Notes under the pieces: generated by a model
What the model was told of the DNA's origin: nothing
The model's database searches: none
The model's input: only the letters and a program-made list of their open reading frames with translations
Part shown: positions 27,314 through 36,566 of the stretch, in pieces
How the letters are laid out: the number at the start of each line of letters is the position of its first letter
Numbering within the stretch: position 1 is the first letter of the stretch
NCBI RefSeq assembly: GCF_016908145.1
Contig: NZ_JAFBDI010000010.1
Coordinates: 1 to 62,913 of the forward strand
DNA length: 62,913 bases
Direction: 5' to 3'
Source: Marinitoga litoralis
GTDB lineage: Bacteria > Thermotogota > Thermotogae > Petrotogales > Petrotogaceae
Position numbers and translations under genes: made by a program

Positions 27314-27922
27314 TTATAAATATGTCATTATAATAAAAGTATAATATATATTATTCGTTCTTTGTATAAGATAAATATAAATAATATTTTTTATAAATAC
27401 ATATATAAAATGTGCAATAAAGATATTTATTGATGTATTAAGGTTAGTAAATAATATAGTATAGAAAAAAGAAGATATTATGATAACGAGATATTTCTTT
27501 TTTATATGTTCTAATAAAAAATTTGGAATTATTATGGAATAAAATATCAAAATAAAAAATAAATTTATACTAGCAAAAATAAAATATGGGGTAAATTCAA
27601 AATTTAAGATAGGTTTTGGGATAATTATATTTCCTGTTATCCATTTAAATAAATATATTTTTTCCATAATTATTGAAAAAATTATCAAAAACATAGTAAA
27701 AACGTTTGTTAAATCTTTTTTTAGTTTTTCCTTGCTTATAACCAAATATTTCTTTTTTCCTGAAAACATGAAAAACGATGTTATTGAAACTACTATTTGA
27801 TATAACAAAAATATATATGAATATTTCATATTTAAAATTACAATATTGGAATAGATTTTAAATATAAAAAATACTATATTTATTATAAAAGTCAAATATA
27901 TTATTATACTTTTTTTATTCAT
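27314..27922 (-). CDS. Integral membrane protein, unknown
   Basis: ATG 27922 follows AAGGAGG; the longer frame includes the RBS. 202 aa, almost wholly hydrophobic, with about 6 membrane helices and a Lys-rich loop near residue 65. The C-terminal part (LLEHIKKK, then LIQRTNNIYYTFI) loosely resembles the end of CPBP/CAAX-type intramembrane proteases, but the catalytic EExxxR and His residues are missing, so a protease is not claimed. Single gene between terminators. Confidence 0.6.
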   Translation of the reverse strand: MNKKSIIIYLTFIINIVFFIFKIYSNIVILNMKYSYIFLLYQIVVSITSFFMFSGKKKYLVISKEKLKKDLTNVFTMFLIIFSIIMEKIYLFKWITGNIIIPKPILNFEFTPYFIFASINLFFILIFYSIIIPNFLLEHIKKKYLVIIISSFFYTILFTNLNTSINIFIAHFIYVFIKNIIYIYLIQRTNNIYYTFIIMTYL

Positions 27923-28155
27923 ATTATCCTCCTTATGCAAAAAAATCTACGCTATTATAAATATAATACTTTTTTAAAATAAAAACCTTTAATTATCTTC
28001 TTTAAATCCTCTCATTTTAAATACATTAATATTATACTATATAATATTAATATAATTATTCTAACTAAATTATATTTTATTAATAATAAATAATTAAAAT
28101 TATCATTAAAAAATTTATAAAATCTAATAATTTATTATTTTTATATTATAATAAA

Positions 28156-28187
28156 AAAATAACCTCGGTTCTCACCGAGGTTATTTT
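28156..28187 (-). terminator. Terminator of trxB operon
   Basis: A 14-bp perfect stem, 28156-28169 with 28174-28187, and a TCTC loop. The bases 27923-28155 upstream are AT-rich and empty. Confidence 0.85.
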
Positions 28188-28200
28188 AATTATATATTTT

Positions 28201-29157
28201 TTAATTAAAATATTCTCTTACTGCAAAGGATGCTGCGATAGCTCCATCTGCTGCAGCTGTAATGATTTGTCTTAAATCCTTTTGAACTACATCTCCTGCT
28301 GCAAATACACCTTTAACATTTGTTTCCATATGTTTGTCTGTGATAATGTATCCAAATTCATCTAATTCTATTTTATCCTTGAATAATTGAGTTACTGGTA
28401 ATACTCCTACAAATACAAATACACCATCAACTTCAAAATCTGTAACTTCTTCTGTTTCACGATTTTCTAAAACTAATTTATTTACCTTTTTATCGCCTTT
28501 AATTTCTTTAACTACTGTATTCCATATAAAATTAATATTTTCTGTATTAAATGCTTTTTCTTGATATATTTTATCAGCTCTAAGAGCATCTCTTCTGTGA
28601 ATAATATATACTTCTTTTGCTATTTTTGAAAGATATAATGCTTCTTCAACTGCTGTATTACCTCCACCTATAACGGCAACTTTTTGATTTTTAAAGAAGT
28701 GTCCATCACATGTTGCACAGTATGAAACACCTCTACCAGCAAATTCTTTTTCACCAGGAACACCTAATTTTCTTGGAGTAGCACCTGTAGCTATAACAAC
28801 TACTTTTGCTTTAACAACATTTCCATCATCTAAAGATATAATTTTTTCTTCTTTAGAAAAATCTACGTTTATAACTTCACCGTAGTGAAATTCAACTCCA
28901 AATTCTTTTGCATGTTCACCAAATTTTTCTGCTAATTCTTCACCGGTTATAGATGTGAATCCAGGATAATTTTCAACATATTCTGTTAAATTTACTTGTC
29001 CTCCGTCTAAATCTTTTTCTATAATTAATGGTTTTATACCACCTTGAACAGCATATATCCCTGCTGCTACACCTGCAGGTCCTCCACCAATAATAACCAT
29101 ATCATAGTATTCCTTTAAATTGCTTTTACTTTTAGAGGAACCCAAATCAAAAAACAT
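28201..29157 (-). CDS. trxB: Thioredoxin reductase
   Basis: 318 aa. FAD motif IIGGGPAGVAAG at 22-33, redox centre C147-A-T-C150 in VSYCATCDGHFF, NAD(P) motif VIGGGNTAVEEA, C-terminal FAD motif GVFAAGDVV. Transfers electrons from NAD(P)H to a disulfide partner. It starts 3 nt after the two-CXXC disulfide oxidoreductase gene, its probable partner, and is the last gene of the padR-pdo-trxB operon. An N-terminal 15-residue extension (DLGSSKSKS) is a little longer than usual. Confidence 0.93.
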   Translation of the reverse strand: MFFDLGSSKSKSNLKEYYDMVIIGGGPAGVAAGIYAVQGGIKPLIIEKDLDGGQVNLTEYVENYPGFTSITGEELAEKFGEHAKEFGVEFHYGEVINVDFSKEEKIISLDDGNVVKAKVVVIATGATPRKLGVPGEKEFAGRGVSYCATCDGHFFKNQKVAVIGGGNTAVEEALYLSKIAKEVYIIHRRDALRADKIYQEKAFNTENINFIWNTVVKEIKGDKKVNKLVLENRETEEVTDFEVDGVFVFVGVLPVTQLFKDKIELDEFGYIITDKHMETNVKGVFAAGDVVQKDLRQIITAAADGAIAASFAVREYFN

Positions 29158-29160
29158 TTA

Positions 29161-29838
29161 TTATCCCTCCACAGCTTTTAATACTTCTTCTACAAAGTTT
29201 GGTTCTGGATATGCACCAATGAATTCTCCTTTTACTACCCATTCATCATTTTCAAATACTTCAATAACAGTATGTGGAACTGAACTTACATTGTGTTTCG
29301 TTGATATATCATAAAATTCATTAGCTTCAATCATTTCACCGTTTATATTTTCATTAATCATTGCAGCTTGATGAGCTGATAAAACTGCTCTTGGACAGTA
29401 TGGACATGTTGGTGTTACAAATACTCTTAATCTAATTTTTTTATCAATTGCTTTTAATTTATTAACTGTATCTTCCGCAAATTCTACTTCACCATTTTTG
29501 GATAATAATATTAAATCTTGTAATAATGTACTAAATTCATGTCCTGAAGGAATTCCATAGAATCTAACACCCAAATCAGAACCATTTGAAGCTAAGATTA
29601 CTGTTGCAGGAGCTAATGTCTTATCAATATTATATTCTTCTGCAATAGGTGAATCTATGTGATGAACATCTAAATCTACGTTTTCTACTCCTTCTTTTAA
29701 TTCTGTGTATAATTGCTTTGTAACATCACAATATTCACAATTTTCTTTTTCAAAGAATATTATTTTTACTCTGCCTTTCATTTCTGATAATAAGTCCTTT
29801 ACTTGTTCTAATGTTTTGTCATCTAATAATCTTTCCAC
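29161..29838 (-). CDS. Glutaredoxin-like protein disulfide oxidoreductase (PDO)
   Basis: GTG 29838 is chosen because GGAGGTG lies 6 nt before it. 225 aa made of two thioredoxin-fold units, each with a redox motif: CEYC (C34, C37) and CPYC (C145, C148). This two-domain PDO is typical of hyperthermophiles and Thermotogota, where it forms, reduces or isomerises protein disulfides and pairs with thioredoxin reductase. The adjacent trxB supports that pairing. Confidence 0.9.
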   Translation of the reverse strand: MERLLDDKTLEQVKDLLSEMKGRVKIIFFEKENCEYCDVTKQLYTELKEGVENVDLDVHHIDSPIAEEYNIDKTLAPATVILASNGSDLGVRFYGIPSGHEFSTLLQDLILLSKNGEVEFAEDTVNKLKAIDKKIRLRVFVTPTCPYCPRAVLSAHQAAMINENINGEMIEANEFYDISTKHNVSSVPHTVIEVFENDEWVVKGEFIGAYPEPNFVEEVLKAVEG

Positions 29839-29859
29839 AAAAAACACCTCCAAAATAAT

Positions 29860-30222
29860 TTATATATTTTCTTTTGCTTTATTCACAAAGTTTTTTAATA
29901 CCTCTATTTGTTCTTCCATCTCTATAATAAAATTTTTAATCCTTTCTTTTCCTTTTTTTGTAATCTTATACACTTTTCTAGGAGGACTAGCTGTCATATC
30001 CCAATCAAACTCAATTTCATTATTTTTTTCAAGGTCAGATAATGCCCTATATACTCTTCCTTTTTGACCTATTCCTTCAGGAATAGTAATTCCCATCTCA
30101 CATAATCTATTGGATAATTCATATCCATAACTTGGATTTTCTGCTATTAAGATAAGTAATAAATCACAAATTAACTTCCCACTCTTATTAAATACTTTAC
30201 ATTTATTATTCACCGGATCCAT
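29860..30222 (-). CDS. PadR-like transcriptional regulator
   Basis: ATG 30222 follows GGAGGTAATT; the frame runs 6 codons further. 120 aa: winged helix with SYGYELSNRL, GRVYRALSDLEKN and PPRKVYKITKKGKER, characteristic of PadR, then a C-terminal dimer helix. It has three Cys near the DNA-binding part (KCKVF, LICDL, RLCEM), unusual for PadR and suggestive of thiol sensing in an operon of disulfide enzymes. Likely represses its own operon through the repeat at 30273-30289. Confidence 0.85.
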   Translation of the reverse strand: MDPVNNKCKVFNKSGKLICDLLLILIAENPSYGYELSNRLCEMGITIPEGIGQKGRVYRALSDLEKNNEIEFDWDMTASPPRKVYKITKKGKERIKNFIIEMEEQIEVLKNFVNKAKENI

Positions 30223-30272
30223 AATTACCTCCAATTTCAACTAAAAATATCAATATTAACCACATTGATATT

Positions 30273-30289
30273 ATATACAAAGTGTATAT
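30273..30289. promoter_or_regulatory. Possible PadR operator
   Basis: ATATAC-N5-GTATAT inverted repeat 51 nt upstream of the padR-type start. AT-rich and short, so moderate support only. Confidence 0.5.
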
Positions 30290-30340
30290 ATTTGTCAATA
30301 CAAAAATATAACAATTTTGTTTTTTTATAATTAAAAAATA

Positions 30341-30358
30341 TAGCCACAATTGTGGCTA
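30341..30358 (-). terminator. Terminator of HD-GYP gene
   Basis: Palindrome TAGCCACAATTGTGGCTA that contains the stop codon, with ATTTTTTAA following on the minus strand. Confidence 0.65.
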
Positions 30359-32770
30359 ATCAGAAAATGCATCATATATAGTTTTTATTTCTATAGAATA
30401 TTCTTTTAAAATCTTTAATATTAATGGATTAAAGTCTTTTGGCGAAGTTCTTTCATCGCCATTTAAAATAATTTCTATCACTTTTTCATGAGAAAATGCA
30501 TCTTTATATGGTCTTTTTGAGCGCAATGCATCATATACATCTACCAAAGAAACTATTTGAGCTTCTATTGGTATTTCATCACCTTTTATGTTAAAAGGAT
30601 ATCCTCCACCATTATACTTTTCATGATGGTATAATGCTATTTTTAAAGCTGTATCAAAATATGGATCTTCACCTAATAATCTTTTAGCATATAATGTATG
30701 TTTTTTCATTATTTCAAATTCTTCATCACTTAATCTAGATTTTTTATTTAAAATTTCTAATGGAATAAATATTTTTCCTATATCGTGCAAAGGAGAAAAT
30801 TCTTTAATTTCTACAAGTTTTTCTTTTGGTAATTTTAATTTAGTAGCTATAAAATATGCTAATTCCCCTACTCTATATATATGTTCTCCAGTTATATCAT
30901 CATGTGCCTCTGCAATAACTGCTAACTTTCTAGCAAAGTTCAAATATGCATTTTTTACTTGGTCAATATTCAGTTTTAATTTTAAATTATTTTTAGCTAT
31001 ATTTATTAAAGCTTGGAATATTTTCTTATCATTTTCGTCAAATTGTTTTTCACTATCCTTTAGTATATCCAATGCAAAAGATAATAATTTATCATTATCA
31101 ATTGAAACTGTAGCTATCATTACTTCTTTTACCGGTTTTATTGCTTTAAAGAATTTATCTCTATCAATTTCATTTTTAAATTTTTCAATATTATATTTTT
31201 CTAATTCATCGCTTTTAAATATCTTCAAATCTTCATCCGTTTGAATCATATATTCTTTTTTTAAATTTAAATCTTTTAATATATCTATATCATGTCCTAC
31301 TGCAGAAATATATTTCCAACTATCTCCTTCTGCAATAGATAAACTACCACTTTCTGCATTTTCAGACAGTTTAATAGCTAAATTAAGTAATTCATCAAAA
31401 TATTTTTCAATTTCTATATCACTATCACCCAATTTTTGTATAATGTCTATCATATTAAGTATTTTTTCATTTAGTTTTTCTAATTCCTTTTGTTGTTTTA
31501 CATTTTCAGTAATATCAACCCATAATGTCAATAAACCTATTTCTTCATCAGATATGTTTATAGAACTTCTATAGTCTATAAAATAATACTCCTTATTATT
31601 TATTGTTAAATTAATTCTACTTGTTATATTTTTTCTTTCTTGGGTAATTATTTCAAAATCTTTTATTATAGTTTTTTCCTTTAATTGTTCATTTATATCA
31701 TTAAATATATCAAGTAAATTTCTATTAATCATATCTTCTTTCTGTTTATTAAACAACCTAGCAAAAGAATTATTGCAAAATACTATATTTTGTTTTAAGT
31801 CTTTTATAATCAATGGATTAGGAGATAAATCAACTATTTTTTCTATAAGATTTTTTGAGTTATTAAGTTCTTTTATATTTTGTTCTAAATCAGATAACGT
31901 TTCATTTAACTCTTTAGTTTTTTCATCTACCATTTTTTTCAAGATTTTTGAATTAGCATAAAATATAGATACAATAAAAATTCCAATTATTAGAATTATT
32001 AAAATTAAGATTTTTAACCAACCAGGTATTTCTTCTTTAGAATATGATCCAAAATATTTTTCAAAAAGTATATAATAAATTGATGATTTATCTTCTTTAA
32101 TCTTTTTAAGCTCGCTATCAAATTTATCAAAAATAACTTTAAGATTATTGTTTTTTCTAAACATAATATGCACCGAAATAGGTTTAAAAATAATCGTTGT
32201 TTTTACTATATTACTATATTTCTTTTCTTCGCTTAATCCAAAAAATCTTGGAATAACTCCTACATCAATCTCTCCGTTATTTAAATTTTTTAATATTTCG
32301 TTATAATCATTAAATTCAATAAACTCAGCATTAATTTTAAAACCTTCTAATATATCTTTTATTCCATCTTTACCTTCATAAAATATATCAGTTTTCATAA
32401 CACCTATTTTTTTATTTGCTAAGTCTAAAACACTATTCAAATTTAAACCTTCCCTGATATATACTACAGCCCATTCAAAAAACAACGGTTCATGATTAAA
32501 ATAATATTTTTCTGCTCTTTCTTCCGTATAACCAAGTGGAGCTACTGCATCTATCTCATTATTAGATAATTTTTCAAATAAATTTGATTGTGAATCGATT
32601 ATTATGTTATATTCTACTGAATTTTTATCCATAATATATTTAATAATTTCGTTTAAAAATCCATTTTCTTCATCAACAACAATAGGATCTGATGGATATA
32701 ATCCTATAGTTATAGGAAAAATCATGATTATATTTAATACAATCAATAACAATAATAATATTTTTTTCAT
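30356..32770 (-). CDS. HD-GYP cyclic-di-GMP phosphodiesterase with periplasmic binding domain
   Basis: 804 aa. Signal/TM helix 1-22, extracytoplasmic solute-binding-like domain about 23-245 (GLYPSDPIVVDEENGFLNEI, as in SBP_bac_3), TM about 250-272, coiled coil to 305, PAS about 306-420 (DLSPNPLIIKD, NNSFARLF), a GAF-like middle, then HD-GYP from about 620: HIYRVGELAYF, HDIGK, HHEKYNGGGYP. The metal His/Asp and GYP residues are intact, so it should hydrolyse c-di-GMP in response to a periplasmic ligand. It lies about 100 nt after a GGDEF cyclase on the same strand. Confidence 0.9.
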   Translation of the reverse strand: MKKILLLLLIVLNIIMIFPITIGLYPSDPIVVDEENGFLNEIIKYIMDKNSVEYNIIIDSQSNLFEKLSNNEIDAVAPLGYTEERAEKYYFNHEPLFFEWAVVYIREGLNLNSVLDLANKKIGVMKTDIFYEGKDGIKDILEGFKINAEFIEFNDYNEILKNLNNGEIDVGVIPRFFGLSEEKKYSNIVKTTIIFKPISVHIMFRKNNNLKVIFDKFDSELKKIKEDKSSIYYILFEKYFGSYSKEEIPGWLKILILIILIIGIFIVSIFYANSKILKKMVDEKTKELNETLSDLEQNIKELNNSKNLIEKIVDLSPNPLIIKDLKQNIVFCNNSFARLFNKQKEDMINRNLLDIFNDINEQLKEKTIIKDFEIITQERKNITSRINLTINNKEYYFIDYRSSINISDEEIGLLTLWVDITENVKQQKELEKLNEKILNMIDIIQKLGDSDIEIEKYFDELLNLAIKLSENAESGSLSIAEGDSWKYISAVGHDIDILKDLNLKKEYMIQTDEDLKIFKSDELEKYNIEKFKNEIDRDKFFKAIKPVKEVMIATVSIDNDKLLSFALDILKDSEKQFDENDKKIFQALINIAKNNLKLKLNIDQVKNAYLNFARKLAVIAEAHDDITGEHIYRVGELAYFIATKLKLPKEKLVEIKEFSPLHDIGKIFIPLEILNKKSRLSDEEFEIMKKHTLYAKRLLGEDPYFDTALKIALYHHEKYNGGGYPFNIKGDEIPIEAQIVSLVDVYDALRSKRPYKDAFSHEKVIEIILNGDERTSPKDFNPLILKILKEYSIEIKTIYDAFSD

Positions 32771-32871
32771 ATTCTCACTTCATTTCTAAAATGTTTATAA
32801 TTTTATAAAATATATTATATTGAACATATTTAAATATTATAATAATTATATTTGAATTAATCATTACAATG

Positions 32872-34515
32872 TTACCAAATAATTCTATTTTTCCCTTTCC
32901 TTTTAGCTATATAAGCTTTTTCATCTGCTTTTTTTATTAAATCTTTAATTGGAATTTTTTTATCATCGACTATTCCAACACTAAATGTAATTTCTTTTTC
33001 AGTTAGTTTTTCCTTTATTCTTTCTATAATTCTTTTTGCTTTATACTTATCAACATTTTCAAATATAATTACAAATTCATCTCCGCCATATCTATATGCC
33101 TTATCTGTTTCTCTAATAGATGATTTAATAATTTCAGATACTTCCTTAAGTATTTCATCACCTTTCAAATGGCCATATGTATCATTTATCTTTTTAAAAT
33201 CATCTAAATCTAAAAAGGCTAAAGATATTATTTTTTTGTTTATTTCATAATAGGTTAAATCTGCATTTAATTTTGATGAATTATATAATTTTGTCATTGG
33301 ATCTAATTCACTCAAATTTTTCATTTCAAGATAATGTCCCTTGTGAGATAAAATCATAGAAATAATTCTTCCTAAAACTGATAAAATTAACATTTCTTCT
33401 TTTGTTGGTCTTAATCTATTATTAGGTGAATCACAGGATATATAGCCAAATATATTATCTTCCTTATCTCTAATAGTTATAATTAATAAATCCTTCGGAT
33501 CCCATATATAATCTTTATCTGAAAATGTTTCGACATTAACATTGTTTTCCATGATAAAATAATTATCACTATTAATTTCATTTGCAATATTTGGAATAAA
33601 ATACACTTCACCAAATCTATATTCATTTTTTTTAAAAATACTATTAATAATTTCTGATGCCTTTACTTTTTTCTTTTTTAATGAAGCAAATTCTTCTTCT
33701 GAAAAACCAGCATAAGCAACTCTTTCAATTAAATCTTTTTCATAATCTATTTTTGATATTAATACATAATTAAATCCAAATTTTTCATGAAGAAATTTTG
33801 AAACATCAAAGAATAATTTTTCATCAGAAAAATGTAATGTCTTAGAATACAGCAAATTAGAAAATTCAAACATTATTTCATTAAATTTATTTAATCTATT
33901 TTTCTTTATAGACTCCTCTTCTTTTTCATATATGTACTTAGTAATAAAATAATATATAATTAATAAAAGCAAATTCTGGAATAAGAAATAATATTTAACT
34001 ATATTATTTTCGCTTATTAAATATAAATAAATACTTGGAAGAGAACTTAAGAAAAACAACAATTCTACAACAAATATTTCTATTTTAAATTTAAAAATAT
34101 CCGTAATTAGAGAATTTATTATTTTTGCAAATACTGCAAATAACAATAATTTTATATATATATTTGAATTTAGATTGTGCACTAATAAATATGAACCATA
34201 ATACATAGAAAAATAAACAAAGAATTTTTTTATCCTTTTTTCTATGTTTATATTATCTATTCTAAATAATGTTATTATGGATGATAAAAATATATATTCA
34301 GGACCAAATAAATACGAAACTATAAACCCTGGAACATTTGAAACTAATCTATTTCTATTTTTCCACTTTACATTAATATTATCAGATATAAAGGTTAATA
34401 ATATTACCAACAAAACTTTGTCAATTTGAAAATTAAATGATATTGGAAATAACAAAAATAATATTGTACTTAATAATATAGATATTGTCATTTGATAGTC
34501 AAATACTTTTTTCAT
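32872..34515 (-). CDS. Membrane GGDEF diguanylate cyclase
   Basis: 547 aa. About 6 membrane helices in residues 8-195, a linker coiled coil, a GAF-like domain about 215-390, and a GGDEF domain about 400-547 with LDLDDFKKINDTYGH and the intact signature GGDEF at 477-481. RETD at 468-471 lies five residues before it, the RxxD product-inhibition site. It should make c-di-GMP and be feedback inhibited. It follows an alpha/beta hydrolase gene by 9 nt and precedes the HD-GYP gene, so synthesis and breakdown are encoded side by side. Confidence 0.9.
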   Translation of the reverse strand: MKKVFDYQMTISILLSTILFLLFPISFNFQIDKVLLVILLTFISDNINVKWKNRNRLVSNVPGFIVSYLFGPEYIFLSSIITLFRIDNINIEKRIKKFFVYFSMYYGSYLLVHNLNSNIYIKLLLFAVFAKIINSLITDIFKFKIEIFVVELLFFLSSLPSIYLYLISENNIVKYYFLFQNLLLLIIYYFITKYIYEKEEESIKKNRLNKFNEIMFEFSNLLYSKTLHFSDEKLFFDVSKFLHEKFGFNYVLISKIDYEKDLIERVAYAGFSEEEFASLKKKKVKASEIINSIFKKNEYRFGEVYFIPNIANEINSDNYFIMENNVNVETFSDKDYIWDPKDLLIITIRDKEDNIFGYISCDSPNNRLRPTKEEMLILSVLGRIISMILSHKGHYLEMKNLSELDPMTKLYNSSKLNADLTYYEINKKIISLAFLDLDDFKKINDTYGHLKGDEILKEVSEIIKSSIRETDKAYRYGGDEFVIIFENVDKYKAKRIIERIKEKLTEKEITFSVGIVDDKKIPIKDLIKKADEKAYIAKRKGKNRIIW

Positions 34516-34524
34516 ATTATCCCC

Positions 34525-35547
34525 CTATCTTTTATTTACCCCTTCATCTAAAGCTTCATCTATTTCATCAAAACCATATAATCTAGATCTTAGTCTAAGA
34601 TCTTCAATATTTAATTTAGAAATTACATTTTTTGCCAATAAAAATTCAAATGGAAGCCACGTAACATGCCCACTAGGAATAAGATAATATTTTGCTCCTT
34701 TAAATTCTTTATACAATGATTTTCTACTTTTTTTGGATAAAGTTTTATCAAACATTGCTTCTACAAACATAACTTTAGATGGATCAATTAAATGTGCATA
34801 AGATAATGGATCAACTCTAAACAATGGATGTATTTTATCTGAAAAAATTATTTCATTTAATGACATATTTTTTACTATAGAAAATTGTTCATTGTATATT
34901 TGATATATTTTTTCTGGATTATGTAAATCATACTCATCTTTAAATCCTTTTTTTATCAAATTTCTAACAAACTTTGTTGCTGGAGAATTGTATAATACTT
35001 CTGGTAAATTCCCCCCTGTTGTCATTAATAGGAAATGTTTTAATTGAGGGTTTAACGCTTCTACTATTGTACCTATCATTCCTCCTAAACAATACCCTAT
35101 TAAAATATTTTCTTTTTTCCAATATCCTTCTTGTTTTAGTAAATCTAAAGTAGATAATGTATCAACTACACCATGCTCCCAAAATCTATACATAAGATTT
35201 AAATCTGGCCATAAATAACTTCTACCACTTACAGAGTTTTTATCTACTCGTGTATAATTACCCGGTAAAATTAGTATAGTAGTGTTTATACCTACACTTG
35301 CTAATCTTCGAGCAAGCCATATCATATATTTAATATTAGCACTACCTAAGCCATGTAATATCATGGCCGATGCTAATATTTTATCTTTTGGTTCAAAGTT
35401 ATATAATTCAACTGTTTCTGTACCCTCTACTGGATTTTTATATAATGTTTTAAACCTTACATAATTACATCTATAATGTTTTCCTTTAAATATAAAACCG
35501 GAAATATAATCTATTTTTTTCTTTTCATATGAAAAATCAATCTTCAT
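34525..35547 (-). CDS. Alpha/beta hydrolase with Cys nucleophile motif
   Basis: 340 aa. ILHGLG at 63-68 gives the oxyanion loop; the nucleophile elbow is GYCLGG at 151-156, with Cys153 where Ser is usual. GxCxG elbows occur in dienelactone hydrolases and PHA synthases. The probable catalytic His is in PSGHVTWLP near residue 298. No signal peptide. The start overlaps the preceding hydrolase by 11 nt, and a GGDEF gene follows after 9 nt. A hydrolase or acyltransferase of hydrophobic substrates is the safe call. Confidence 0.8.
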   Translation of the reverse strand: MKIDFSYEKKKIDYISGFIFKGKHYRCNYVRFKTLYKNPVEGTETVELYNFEPKDKILASAMILHGLGSANIKYMIWLARRLASVGINTTILILPGNYTRVDKNSVSGRSYLWPDLNLMYRFWEHGVVDTLSTLDLLKQEGYWKKENILIGYCLGGMIGTIVEALNPQLKHFLLMTTGGNLPEVLYNSPATKFVRNLIKKGFKDEYDLHNPEKIYQIYNEQFSIVKNMSLNEIIFSDKIHPLFRVDPLSYAHLIDPSKVMFVEAMFDKTLSKKSRKSLYKEFKGAKYYLIPSGHVTWLPFEFLLAKNVISKLNIEDLRLRSRLYGFDEIDEALDEGVNKR

Positions 35548-36502
35548 ATTCGGTCAATCTCCTTATAAATTTTACAGTTTCATTTAATATTCTAATTGTT
35601 TGTACATCATTATTTTCAAATTCAAAAGCATGATCTCCAGTATTATGTATAAGTATTTTAGCTTCTACTCCTTTTTCTTTTAATCTTTTAAATAATTCTT
35701 TAGATGAAGAGACAGGAACTGTTCTATCATTTTGACCATGAACTAATAATACTGGTTTCATATTTTCATTTATCCAAAAGAATGGTGAATAATATATATA
35801 TTCTCCTTCTTTAGTTTTATTTGGTAATCCTTTTAATGCTGTTACAGTAGCAACCTTTGCAAATACTGATTTTACATTCTTATCAAATAATTGCATTAAA
35901 TTACCTGGTGTATAATATAACACTAATCCTTTTATTCCTGAAATTTTATCTGCAATATTCAAAAAAGTATTATATGCATAGTATAATAACGTTAGATGAC
36001 CACCTGCCGATAAACCCATTAAAACTATATTATCTTTATCCAAATATAATTTATTTGCATTTTTTTTGATATAATTTAATGCATCGGTATAATCAGATAA
36101 AATATCATTCATCGTATGGGATATTCCAAGTCTATAGTCTATAGATACAACAGCAAAACCTTTTGAGGCCAAATATCTACACCAAGAAATATTATTTCTT
36201 TGATTTCTAAATCCCGAAACCCATCCTCCACCATGTGTAAAAAAAACAACAGGATATTTTTCTTTTATTACTTTAGGATAGTATATATCTAGTTTTAATT
36301 CATTTTTTTCAACTATTTTATATGTATAAGTATACGGACCCTTATAATCCTTAGCATCTATCGGTAATTTTCTAAATAATAAGTTCATGATGTATAATAT
36401 ATAATAAAGTACTAATCCATATAATAAAATAACTCCACCCCATATAAAAGAAAAAATTATAACTATTATAGCATATATTTTTTTAATCATTTCTTTATTC
36501 AT
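35537..36502 (-). CDS. Membrane-anchored alpha/beta hydrolase (esterase-like)
   Basis: ATG 36502 has GGTGA upstream; a TTG 15 nt earlier lacks an RBS. 321 aa. Hydrophobic N terminus, residues 7-45, probably one or two membrane helices. Then the carboxylesterase/acetyl-esterase pattern: HGGGW at 90-94, nucleophile GLSAGG with Ser165, Asp in HGQNDRTVP, and His in TGDHAFEFE. The catalytic triad is complete. First gene of the hydrolase-hydrolase-GGDEF-HD-GYP operon. Substrate unknown; acyl-ester or carbohydrate ester is likely. Confidence 0.83.
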   Translation of the reverse strand: MNKEMIKKIYAIIVIIFSFIWGGVILLYGLVLYYILYIMNLLFRKLPIDAKDYKGPYTYTYKIVEKNELKLDIYYPKVIKEKYPVVFFTHGGGWVSGFRNQRNNISWCRYLASKGFAVVSIDYRLGISHTMNDILSDYTDALNYIKKNANKLYLDKDNIVLMGLSAGGHLTLLYYAYNTFLNIADKISGIKGLVLYYTPGNLMQLFDKNVKSVFAKVATVTALKGLPNKTKEGEYIYYSPFFWINENMKPVLLVHGQNDRTVPVSSSKELFKRLKEKGVEAKILIHNTGDHAFEFENNDVQTIRILNETVKFIRRLTEYED

Positions 36503-36566
36503 TATATTCACCGTCAACCTTTTATTAATTATTAATTATATTATACACCAAAAAGGAGCAAATAAA

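Noticed and set aside
27314-27922. CPBP intramembrane protease
   Set aside because: Only a loose C-terminal resemblance; EExxxR and the catalytic His residues are absent.
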